From assembly GCA_035378845.1 (NCBI GenBank), contig DAOSUP010000034.1:1-8051 (forward strand): a stretch of DNA of 8,051 nucleotides, given 5' to 3'. The notes under the pieces are model-generated. The model was not told the DNA's origin. It did not search any database and was given only the letters and a program-made list of their open reading frames with translations. Positions 1 to 6,006 of the stretch are shown piece after piece. This stretch comes from JAKOUL01 sp035378845. Its GTDB lineage: Bacteria > Dictyoglomota > Dictyoglomia > Dictyoglomales > Dictyoglomaceae. Positions within the stretch are counted from its first letter, which is position 1. Each line of letters opens with the position of its first letter. The position numbers and the translations under genes were made by a program.

Positions 1-660
1 GAAGCAAAAGAAGCAGCAAGACTTACCGATGAATTTGTAATGAAAGCATTTGAGGTACTTAAAAATTCAGAGATCAATAAGAAGAGAAAACAGGAAGGGA
101 AAAAACCAGCAAATATAATTCTTCTCAGAGATGCAGGAGATTCCTTACCAAAGATTCCTACACTTCAGACGTTATATGGATTAAACTTTGGAAGTATTGT
201 AGAGATGCCTGTAGAAAGAGGGATAGCACTTCTTACAGGGATGAAGGAGGTGCCTATTGAAGATTCTACAGATTACAATCTTTGGGCAGAAAAGGTACTT
301 TATGCTTTAAAGCACTTTGATGGTGTATATGCACATTTAAAAGGTCCTGATGTGCCAGGCCACGATGGAAATTATGAGAAGAAAATTAAAAGTATAGAAG
401 ATATTGATTCTATTTTCTTTGAAAATTTGCTTCCAAAATTAGACTTCTCTGAGGTAGTTATAGCAGTAACTGCTGATCATGCTACTCCTTGTGCTTTAAA
501 GTCTCATTCAGAAGATCCTGTACCTCTTATGATTGCAACTTCTGGAATAACACCTGATGGACTCTCTTATTTTGGAGAGAGTGCTTGCAAAAAGGGGAGT
601 ATTGGAAGGATAAAGGGAACAGATCTTCTTCCTCTTCTGGTAAAGACTGCTAAAGAGTAA
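1..660 (+). CDS. apgM: 2,3-bisphosphoglycerate-independent phosphoglycerate mutase, archaeal type (C-terminal part)
   Basis: The gene is cut by the window edge: the reading frame is open from base 1, and the ATG at 40 is an internal methionine. The visible 219 residues are roughly the C-terminal half of a family usually about 400 residues long. The enzyme interconverts 3- and 2-phosphoglycerate in glycolysis and gluconeogenesis and belongs to the metal-dependent alkaline phosphatase superfamily. Visible metal-site motifs are KGPDVPGHDG (about 340-369, Asp and His ligands), TADHATP (469-489, adjacent Asp and His) and the HSEDPVP block (about 505-525). The ILLRDAG segment near 118-138 is also typical of the ApgM family. 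A strong terminator follows the TAA stop, so this is the last gene of its transcript. ApgM-like proteins proposed as homoserine kinases share this fold. I favour the mutase, but without the N-terminal half the subfamily is not settled. Confidence 0.86.
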   Translation, partial: EAKEAARLTDEFVMKAFEVLKNSEINKKRKQEGKKPANIILLRDAGDSLPKIPTLQTLYGLNFGSIVEMPVERGIALLTGMKEVPIEDSTDYNLWAEKVLYALKHFDGVYAHLKGPDVPGHDGNYEKKIKSIEDIDSIFFENLLPKLDFSEVVIAVTADHATPCALKSHSEDPVPLMIATSGITPDGLSYFGESACKKGSIGRIKGTDLLPLLVKTAKE

Positions 661-669
661 ATATCTCTA

Positions 670-700
670 AGGGGGGAAGAGTTATCTTCCCCCCTCTTTT
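670..700 (+). terminator. Intrinsic terminator after apgM
   Basis: A perfect 11-bp stem (670-680 with 685-695, six G:C pairs in a row) closes a GTTA tetraloop and is followed by CTTTT. It starts 10 bases after the apgM stop codon. The T-tract is short, but the stem is very stable. Confidence 0.9.
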
Positions 701-775
701 CAATAAATCTTTTTACTATTACATCAGGAATATCCGTAAAAACAGCATATATGCTAATTGTAGTATTAGATAATA

Positions 776-804
776 TTGAAAAGATTAAAATTTTAAATTA
801 TAAT
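776..804 (+). promoter_or_regulatory. Sigma70-type promoter of the bacterioferritin-like gene
   Basis: TTGAAA (776-781) and a perfect TATAAT (799-804) are separated by exactly 17 bp. This is the best promoter match in the window. Initiation near 811 would leave a leader of about 30 bases. The gene therefore appears monocistronic and strongly transcribed. Confidence 0.8.
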
Positions 805-826
805 ATTTTGCAGATAAATGTATTTT

Positions 827-835
827 AAGGAGGTG
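827..835 (+). promoter_or_regulatory. Full-consensus ribosome binding site
   Basis: AAGGAGGTG is a complete match to the anti-Shine-Dalgarno sequence and lies 7 bases before the ATG at 843. It fixes that start and suggests a highly translated protein. Confidence 0.9.
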
Positions 836-842
836 AAAAAAT

Positions 843-1259
843 ATGGCCTCTCAAGAGCTTAAAAACCTTTTAAATGAAGCTATCGCAGGAGAAATTCAAG
901 TATCTATTCAGTATATGTGGCAACATGTATTATGGAAAGGAACAGAGCACTTTGCTGTGAAAGATGAGCTTAAAAACATTGCTATAGAAGAGATGAAACA
1001 TGCAGAAAAGATTGCAGAAAGATTATCATACTTAGGAGGAGTCCCTACTACAAAACCTAATCCTATTTTTGTAGGAGAAACTCTAAAAGAGATGTTAGAA
1101 CAAGATGTTAAAGATGAAGAGACTACTATAAATCTTTATAAAAAAATCATTGAAAAGGCAAAATCAGAAGGGGATATAACTACTGCAAAAATCTTTGAAG
1201 ATATTCTTGAAGATGAAGAAGATCATCACGATACATTCACATCACTTTTGGAAAAGTAG
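843..1259 (+). CDS. Bacterioferritin-like di-iron protein, short form
   Basis: This 138-residue four-helix-bundle protein of the ferritin-like superfamily probably oxidises and stores iron or protects against peroxide in the cytoplasm. Aligning by eye to E. coli bacterioferritin recovers all six di-iron ligands: Glu17, Glu50, His53, Glu92, Glu125 and His128. The IEEMKHAEK block (residues 48-56) also keeps the methionine (Met51) at the position of the heme ligand Met52. The protein is about 20 residues shorter than typical bacterioferritin (about 158) and ends soon after the last ligand, so the fifth, short C-terminal helix appears to be missing. It has no cysteines, which argues against the thioferritin (DPSL) type. 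It has its own strong promoter and RBS and is probably a single-gene unit between two terminators. Di-iron chemistry is well supported. Cage assembly and heme binding are inference. Confidence 0.88.
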   Translation: MASQELKNLLNEAIAGEIQVSIQYMWQHVLWKGTEHFAVKDELKNIAIEEMKHAEKIAERLSYLGGVPTTKPNPIFVGETLKEMLEQDVKDEETTINLYKKIIEKAKSEGDITTAKIFEDILEDEEDHHDTFTSLLEK

Positions 1260-1263
1260 GGTA

Positions 1264-1291
1264 AAAAGGGAGCCTTTAAAGGCTCCCTTTT
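1264..1291. terminator. Bidirectional terminator between the ferritin-like gene and gatD
   Basis: A perfect 28-bp inverted repeat has arms AAAAGGGAGCC (1264-1274) and GGCTCCCTTTT (1281-1291) around TTTAAA. It starts 4 bases after the ferritin-like stop. The plus strand ends in TTTT and the minus strand in TTTTT (1267-1263), so it can serve both converging genes. The gatD stop codon (1278-1276) lies in the loop, and one stem arm encodes the last gatD codons. Confidence 0.9.
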
Positions 1292-2010
1292 AAAATCATA
1301 TTTTTAACCTTTTCATGAGCAAGAAATTCTTCCCTATCTGAAAGAGTTGGAAGTCTTATCTCTTTTTTATACTTTCTTTTTAAAGCTAATTCTACAATAA
1401 AATCTGCAAGATGAGGATTCTTAGAGAGAAGAGGCCCATGTAAGTAAGTGCCTATAAGGTTTTTGTATACTATTCCTTCAAAACCATCTTTCCCATTATT
1501 CCCACATCCCTTAATAACTCTTCCCAATGCCTTATAATTATGATAAGTCCTTCCCCCATGATTCTCAAATCCCACAATGGTTTTAGGAGTTATAGGAAGT
1601 GTAGCTTCTATAAGAATATTTCCTATTAACCTTCCCTTCTCTGCCTTAGTATAAAAGTTTAATATAGAAAGTCCTTCAACCTTATTTCCATAAGCATCTA
1701 AATAATAATCTCCTAAAAGCTGATATCCTCCACATACTGCTAGAAAGGCTACATTATCCTCAATAAGATCTTTAATTAACTTCTTAAATCTATAAAGATG
1801 TGAATAGATTAGTTCTTGCTCTCTATCAGAACCACCACCTAAAAAGATGATATCAGCTTCTGAAAGATCTTCTTCCTTATCCTTAGTAAAATCTAAGATC
1901 TCTACTTCTACTCCTCTCCATCTGGCCCTTCTCTCTAAGATGATAATATTACCTCTATCTCCATATAAATTTAAAAGGTCAGGATACATATGAAAAACTT
2001 TAAGTTTCAT
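1276..2010 (-). CDS. gatD: Lipid II isoglutaminyl synthase, glutaminase subunit GatD
   Basis: GatD is a class I (CobB/CobQ-like, triad-type) glutamine amidotransferase. It releases ammonia from glutamine for MurT, which amidates the alpha-carboxyl of D-Glu in the lipid II stem peptide at the inner face of the membrane. The 244 residues match the family length. Visible features are an N-terminal MYPDLLNLYGDRGN block (residues 8-21), a FLGGGSDREQ oxyanion-type loop (56-65), the nucleophile Cys93 in AVCGGYQLLG, Arg127 in the KGRLIGN segment at the substrate-binding position known in S. aureus GatD, FENHGGRT (148-155), and the catalytic His191 in YLHGPLL. The ATG lies inside the last codons of murT (11-bp overlap) behind only a weak GAGAGA site, so translational coupling is likely. 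The stop lies in the loop of the downstream terminator. Confidence 0.94.
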   Translation of the reverse strand: MKLKVFHMYPDLLNLYGDRGNIIILERRARWRGVEVEILDFTKDKEEDLSEADIIFLGGGSDREQELIYSHLYRFKKLIKDLIEDNVAFLAVCGGYQLLGDYYLDAYGNKVEGLSILNFYTKAEKGRLIGNILIEATLPITPKTIVGFENHGGRTYHNYKALGRVIKGCGNNGKDGFEGIVYKNLIGTYLHGPLLSKNPHLADFIVELALKRKYKKEIRLPTLSDREEFLAHEKVKNMILKGSL

Positions 2011-3361
2011 TTTTTGTCTCTCTCAATATGATTTTTCTCGTTTTAAAAAGAGCCGTATAGGTAGGAAGTATATAAGTCTTATAAGGATGATCTAAAATAT
2101 TTGAGACAGCATCTTCTATATTATTAATAAGTTGAATCTTTTCCAGAGGAATCTCTGCATACTTTAATCTTACTAAAAGATCTTCTGCCCTTTTTCCAGA
2201 ACAAATAATCTTTTTTATATTCCCTTCATCTTTTATCTTCTCAAAATCTACGTCCCATATCCAAGAGATATCTCTTCCATCAGCAACATTATCATTTAGA
2301 ATAAGAAGAAGTACTTTTTCAGAGACATCTCTTTTTATAGTATCTAAGACTTGATTATATCCAGCAGGATTTTTCACAAGCACAAGAATCCTCTCAAGAT
2401 CTTTGTATATAAATTTTTCCAGTCTCCCAAGCTTAAAATAAAAATTAGATATAAATGAAGAAAGTTCTTCTTTTGAAATACCTAAAGCTCTTCCTAAGGA
2501 ATAAGCAGAAAGAGCATTATAAAGATTATAGACGCCAGGAAAATTAAAAGAAAGAGAAACTTTTTCTTCTTTCTCTTTGATAGAAAAATACCATCTATCC
2601 TTAAACTCTGCTGTATCTATATAAAAATCATAGGAAGGATTTTTAAAGCCACATTCACAGAAAAATTTGCCAATCTGAGCATAATTAAAAAATTTATAAT
2701 TCAATCTTCTCCCACACTTAGGGCAATATACACTTTCCTTTATCTCTTTTAAATCAGAAGAACCAATCTTTTTAGAGATTCCATAAAAGTATTTCCTATT
2801 AGGAAGATCCGCAAATCTTACTACAAAAGGATCATCAGCATTAAGGATCAAGGTAATCTGCGATTTTTCAGAAAATGCATTTAGAATTTTATTTACAGTA
2901 GTATCTATCTCTCCATACCTATCCAACTGATCTCGGAAGAAGTTATTAATTAGTACATATTGAGGATCTATCTCTTTAAGTACAAAGGGGAAAATCCCTT
3001 CATCTACCTCAAAAGATGCAAAATCGTGATTCCCAGGATTTTTAATGAATGAAGTTGCAATACCACTTTTTAAGTTTGCTCCCTCTAAATTGCTCAAAAC
3101 CTTAAAATTTTTCTTGGAAAGAATAAAATAAATAAGATTATTTGTAGTAGTTTTACCATTAGTGCCTGTAACAAGAATTCTTATTTTACTCCTATCTTTT
3201 ACTTCTCTGAGGAAATCAGGATAAATATTAAGAGTTAACTTCCCAGGAAATGTGGTAGCATCAAGCCTGAGAAGTCTCATTATATAATAAGTAAATCTCC
3301 CCACAAAAAAAGCAATATAAAATCTAATTTTCTTTAAATTCATATTTAAAAATTTTCCCAC
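2000..3361 (-). CDS. murT: Lipid II isoglutaminyl synthase, Mur ligase-like subunit MurT
   Basis: MurT is the ATP-dependent subunit that activates the D-Glu carboxyl of lipid II and accepts ammonia from GatD. The 453-residue protein has a hydrophobic N-terminal helix (about 12-32), the Mur ligase P-loop TGTNGKTTT (65-73), the central-domain motif FFRDQLDRYGE (141-151), a Cys4 zinc ribbon inserted in the central domain (Cys213, Cys216, Cys235, Cys237), the NLYNALSAY block (279-287), and the C-terminal DUF1727 motif DNVADGRDISWIWDVDFE (357-374), which contains the acidic residues tied to the amidotransfer step. The chosen start is a GTG at 3361 with AAAGGA about 9 bases upstream. The in-frame TAG two codons before it rules out a longer protein. 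The ATG at 3343 (residue 7) is a possible alternative but has only a weak SD. murT is transcribed away from the heat-shock operon. Confidence 0.94.
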   Translation of the reverse strand: MGKFLNMNLKKIRFYIAFFVGRFTYYIMRLLRLDATTFPGKLTLNIYPDFLREVKDRSKIRILVTGTNGKTTTNNLIYFILSKKNFKVLSNLEGANLKSGIATSFIKNPGNHDFASFEVDEGIFPFVLKEIDPQYVLINNFFRDQLDRYGEIDTTVNKILNAFSEKSQITLILNADDPFVVRFADLPNRKYFYGISKKIGSSDLKEIKESVYCPKCGRRLNYKFFNYAQIGKFFCECGFKNPSYDFYIDTAEFKDRWYFSIKEKEEKVSLSFNFPGVYNLYNALSAYSLGRALGISKEELSSFISNFYFKLGRLEKFIYKDLERILVLVKNPAGYNQVLDTIKRDVSEKVLLLILNDNVADGRDISWIWDVDFEKIKDEGNIKKIICSGKRAEDLLVRLKYAEIPLEKIQLINNIEDAVSNILDHPYKTYILPTYTALFKTRKIILRETKNET

Positions 3362-3416
3362 GGTCTACAATCCTTTTGAAGTTTACAAAAATTAAAAGAC
3401 TATCAAGAGATTTCAT
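3324..3416 (-). CDS. Possible 30-residue leader ORF overlapping the murT start
   Basis: On the minus strand an ATG at 3416 opens a 30-codon frame ending in TAG at 3324. A GAGGGA site (3430-3425) stands 8 bases before the ATG. The frame runs 38 bases past the murT GTG in a different phase. The predicted peptide (starting MKSLDSLLIFVNFKR) is basic, has no recognisable domain and shows no obvious attenuator-type run of one amino acid. If translated, it could couple or interfere with ribosome loading on murT. AT-rich DNA gives such frames by chance, so the call rests only on the SD spacing and the overlap. Confidence 0.25.
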   Translation of the reverse strand: MKSLDSLLIFVNFKRIVDRGKIFKYEFKEN

Positions 3417-3571
3417 ATGAATTTTCCCTCTTCTTATTCTAATAATACACTCCTTTATAACATGTTCTTATCATCCACTCAATACTTCATATTTTAAATT
3501 TGCCTTTCCTCACTCTTTGGAATATAATTTTAAGTTCCATAGAATCAAGAAAATACATAAAGAATATTCTC
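3362..3571. other. Divergent intergenic region between murT and grpE
   Basis: From the murT start to the grpE start is nearly 300 bases. The stretch up to 3571 is AT-rich and holds the murT RBS, the possible leader ORF and the candidate murT promoter. I see no tRNA, known riboswitch core, strong hairpin or long repeat in it. If the candidate promoter is right, murT has a leader of about 150 bases, long for so compact a region. The grpE control elements begin at 3572. Confidence 0.6.
3521..3548 (-). promoter_or_regulatory. Candidate promoter for murT-gatD
   Basis: Read on the minus strand, TTGATT (3548-3543) and TATATT (3526-3521) are 16 bp apart. Its -35 lies only 23 bp from the -35 of the divergent grpE promoter, so the two polymerases would be back to back. 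The match is reasonable, but the DNA is AT-rich enough for chance hits. Confidence 0.45.
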
Positions 3572-3599
3572 TTGACAATTTGAATATAAATAATAAAAT
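3572..3599 (+). promoter_or_regulatory. Promoter of the grpE-dnaK-dnaJ operon
   Basis: A perfect -35 TTGACA (3572-3577) is followed after 16 bp by TAAAAT (3594-3599). Transcription would start around 3605-3608, right at the edge of the CIRCE element. That geometry fits repression of a housekeeping-sigma promoter by HrcA. Confidence 0.75.
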
Positions 3600-3609
3600 T
3601 ATATATGGT

Positions 3610-3636
3610 TTAGCACTCTCCGACTGAGAGTGCTAA
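3610..3636 (+). promoter_or_regulatory. CIRCE operator (HrcA binding site)
   Basis: A perfect match to the CIRCE consensus: TTAGCACTC (3610-3618), 9 bases, GAGTGCTAA (3628-3636). The arms extend to 12 bp (3609-3620 with 3626-3637), leaving a 5-base loop. It lies just downstream of the expected transcription start and 22 bases before the grpE ATG. CIRCE is bound by the repressor HrcA, whose activity depends on GroEL, so the operon should be induced when misfolded protein occupies the chaperonin. hrcA is not in this window. Confidence 0.97.
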
Positions 3637-3658
3637 AATTTTGTGGAGAGGTGGAAAG

Positions 3659-4189
3659 ATGGAAGAAAAAGAGACATTACAGCAAGAAGAGCTAAAAGAT
3701 ACTTCTAAAAGTGAAGAAGCAAAATCTGAGATTTCTTCTGAAGACTGGGAGATAAAATATATAAGACTTCAAGCAGAATTTGAAAACTTTCGTCAGAGAT
3801 TAAGAAGAGAAAAAGAAGAATGGCAAGAGATTGCCAATGCCAAGCTTCTAAAGGAGATTGTGGATATAATGGATAATTTCTCCTTAGCTCTGGAAACTAT
3901 GAAACATGCAAGAAAAAAAGATGCTATTATAGAAGGAATAAATATGATCTACAAACAATTTGAAAATCTCTTACAAAATGAAGGAGTTATAAAAATTGAA
4001 GTCATAGGAAAGCCTTTTGATCCTTCTTTACATGAAGCAGTAGGCATAGAAGAAGTAGAAGATGGGGAAGATAATATCATAGTTAAAGAGATCTCTCCTG
4101 GATATCTATTCAAAAATAAATTATTGAGACCTGCAAAAGTTATTGTATCTAAGAAAATAGAAAAAAAGGAGGTAGAGAACAATGGCTAA
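3659..4189 (+). CDS. grpE: GrpE, nucleotide exchange factor of DnaK
   Basis: GrpE speeds ADP release from DnaK so that substrate protein is let go. The 176-residue protein has an acidic, low-complexity N-terminus (1-29), a long helix that forms the dimer coiled coil (about 30-70, with the DNFSLALE block at 72-79), a helix-bundle region to about 110, and the C-terminal beta-wing carrying the family signature (KPFDPSLHEAV at 118-128, continuing through SPGYLFKNKLLRPAKVIV at 146-163). I start it at the ATG at 3659, with GGAGAGGTGG just upstream. The in-frame TTG at 3641 would begin inside that SD region and right after CIRCE, so it is unlikely. It is the first gene of the operon and overlaps dnaK by 8 bp. 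Confidence 0.96.
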   Translation: MEEKETLQQEELKDTSKSEEAKSEISSEDWEIKYIRLQAEFENFRQRLRREKEEWQEIANAKLLKEIVDIMDNFSLALETMKHARKKDAIIEGINMIYKQFENLLQNEGVIKIEVIGKPFDPSLHEAVGIEEVEDGEDNIIVKEISPGYLFKNKLLRPAKVIVSKKIEKKEVENNG

Positions 4190-6005
4190 AATTGTAGGAA
4201 TAGATTTGGGAACTACAAACTCTCTTATAGCATATTTAGAAGGAGGTAGACCTGTAATAATCCCTAATGCAGAAGGAAGCAGGCTTACTCCATCAGTGGT
4301 TGCTTTCACAAAAGATGGGCAACTTTTAGTAGGAGAACCCGCTAAAAGGCAAGCTATTATCAATGCAGAAAGAACTATAAGATCCATTAAAAGAAATATG
4401 GGGACAAATTATAAAGTAAAGATTGATGATAAGGAATATACCCCACAAGAAATCTCTGCAATGATTTTAAGAAAATTAAAGAATGATGCAGAAGCATACT
4501 TAGGAGAAAAAATTGAAAAGGCAGTAATTACTGTACCAGCATACTTTAGTGATGCTCAAAGACAAGCCACAAAGGATGCTGGTGTTATTGCAGGCTTAGA
4601 TGTGGTAAGAATAATAAACGAGCCAACAGCTGCTGCATTAGCTTACGGTCTTGATAAAGAAGGACATCAAAAAATCCTCGTATTTGACCTGGGCGGTGGT
4701 ACCTTTGATGTCTCCATCTTAGAGATTGGAGAAGGGGTATTTGAAGTTATCGCCACTGCAGGAAACAATAGACTTGGTGGAGATGACTTTGATGAAAAAA
4801 TTGTAAACTGGTTAATTGAAAACTTTATGGGAGAACATGGGATTAACTTAAAAGAGGATAAAACTGCTCTACAAAGACTATATGAGGCAGCAGAAAAGGC
4901 AAAGATTGAGCTGTCTTCAAAAATTTCTACAGAAATCAATCTTCCCTTTATTGCAATGAAAGGAAACACTCCACTACACTTATCTTATACATTGACCAGA
5001 GCAAAATTTGAAGAATTAACTTATGACTTAGTAGAAAAAACTAAGGGACCAACAGAAAGAGCACTCTCTGATGCAGGACTTAGTCCGTCCCAAATTGATA
5101 AGATTATCTTAGTGGGTGGAGCAACTCGTATGCCATGTATTCAGGACTGGATTAAGAAATATTTTGGAAGAGAACCCCAAAGAAATGTTAATCCAGATGA
5201 GGCAGTAGCTCTTGGTGCAGCTATTCAGGCAGGAGTAATAGGTGGAGAGATAAGAGATATTGTACTTGTAGATGTAACACCACTCTCCCTTGGGATTGAA
5301 ACTCTTGGTGGCGTATTCACAAAGATTATTGATAGAAATACTTCTATTCCTGTTTCTAAGAGCCAGATCTTTACTACCGCTGCAGATTATCAAACCAGTG
5401 TAGAGATCCATGTTCTTCAGGGGGAAAGGGCTCTTGCTAAGGATAATATCTCCCTTGGAAGATTTATGTTAGATGGAATTCCTCCTGCTCCTCGTGGAAT
5501 ACCACAAATTGAGGTTACATTTGATATAGATGTCAATGGAATTGTCCATGTCTCTGCAAAAGACAAAGCAACAGGTAAGGAGCAGAGAATTACAATCTCT
5601 AACGCCATAAGATTAGATGAGAATGAAATTAAAAGGATGACTGAAGAAGCTAAAAAATTTGAAGAGGAGGATAGAAAGAGAAGAGAAGAGATTGAAACAA
5701 GGAACCAAGCAGAGCAACTTATCTATACTGCAAGAAAGACAATAACTGATTATGGTGATAAGGTAAGTAAAGATTTGGTAGAGAAAGCAGAAGAGAAGAT
5801 TAAAAACTTAGAAGAATTAATCAAACCTGAGAAGATAGATATAGAATCTGTGAAAAAAGGGATGGAAGAGCTTACCCAAGCCTTGGGTGAGATTGGACAG
5901 GTAATGTACCAGACTGCAGGCTCCTCTTCAAATCCTGGACAAGGAGAATCTTCTCAAGAAAATCCTGAAGGAAAAACTATTGATGGAGACTATAAGGTGA
6001 ATTAA
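4182..6005 (+). CDS. dnaK: DnaK, Hsp70 molecular chaperone
   Basis: DnaK is the ATP-driven cytoplasmic chaperone that binds unfolded segments with help from DnaJ and GrpE. It has 607 residues. All Hsp70 signatures are present: IDLGTTNS (7-14), VFDLGGGTFDVSIL (167-180, with Thr174 at the autophosphorylation position) and IILVGGATRMP (308-318). The interdomain linker VLVDVTPLSLGIE (361-373) leads into the beta-sandwich substrate domain (about 373-490), the helical lid, and a Ser/Gly/Gln-rich tail from about 580. Compared with E. coli DnaK it lacks an insert of roughly 25 residues in the nucleotide-binding domain (near residues 75-85 here). That gap is typical of Firmicutes and archaeal homologues. 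AAGGAGGT lies 8 bases before the ATG, inside the end of grpE, so the two genes are translationally coupled. Confidence 0.98.
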   Translation: MAKIVGIDLGTTNSLIAYLEGGRPVIIPNAEGSRLTPSVVAFTKDGQLLVGEPAKRQAIINAERTIRSIKRNMGTNYKVKIDDKEYTPQEISAMILRKLKNDAEAYLGEKIEKAVITVPAYFSDAQRQATKDAGVIAGLDVVRIINEPTAAALAYGLDKEGHQKILVFDLGGGTFDVSILEIGEGVFEVIATAGNNRLGGDDFDEKIVNWLIENFMGEHGINLKEDKTALQRLYEAAEKAKIELSSKISTEINLPFIAMKGNTPLHLSYTLTRAKFEELTYDLVEKTKGPTERALSDAGLSPSQIDKIILVGGATRMPCIQDWIKKYFGREPQRNVNPDEAVALGAAIQAGVIGGEIRDIVLVDVTPLSLGIETLGGVFTKIIDRNTSIPVSKSQIFTTAADYQTSVEIHVLQGERALAKDNISLGRFMLDGIPPAPRGIPQIEVTFDIDVNGIVHVSAKDKATGKEQRITISNAIRLDENEIKRMTEEAKKFEEEDRKRREEIETRNQAEQLIYTARKTITDYGDKVSKDLVEKAEEKIKNLEELIKPEKIDIESVKKGMEELTQALGEIGQVMYQTAGSSSNPGQGESSQENPEGKTIDGDYKVN

Positions 6006-6006
6006 T

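Noticed and set aside
795..809. Possible PerR/Fur box overlapping the -10 of the ferritin-like gene promoter
   Set aside because: The ATTATAAT palindrome is mainly the -10 box in AT-rich surroundings. The flanks do not match a full PerR or Fur consensus.
3487..3540. 17-codon ORF on the minus strand starting at the ATG at 3540
   Set aside because: It would begin upstream of or within the candidate murT promoter, has no SD and is short enough to be chance.
3641..3658. TTG-initiated extension of grpE by six residues
   Set aside because: The extension covers the grpE ribosome binding site itself and has no SD of its own. The ATG at 3659 fits the GGAGAGGTGG site.
3949..5608. Several minus-strand open frames of 63-100 codons opposite grpE and dnaK
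   Set aside because: They lie fully antisense to strongly conserved genes, lack SD sites and show no recognisable protein features.
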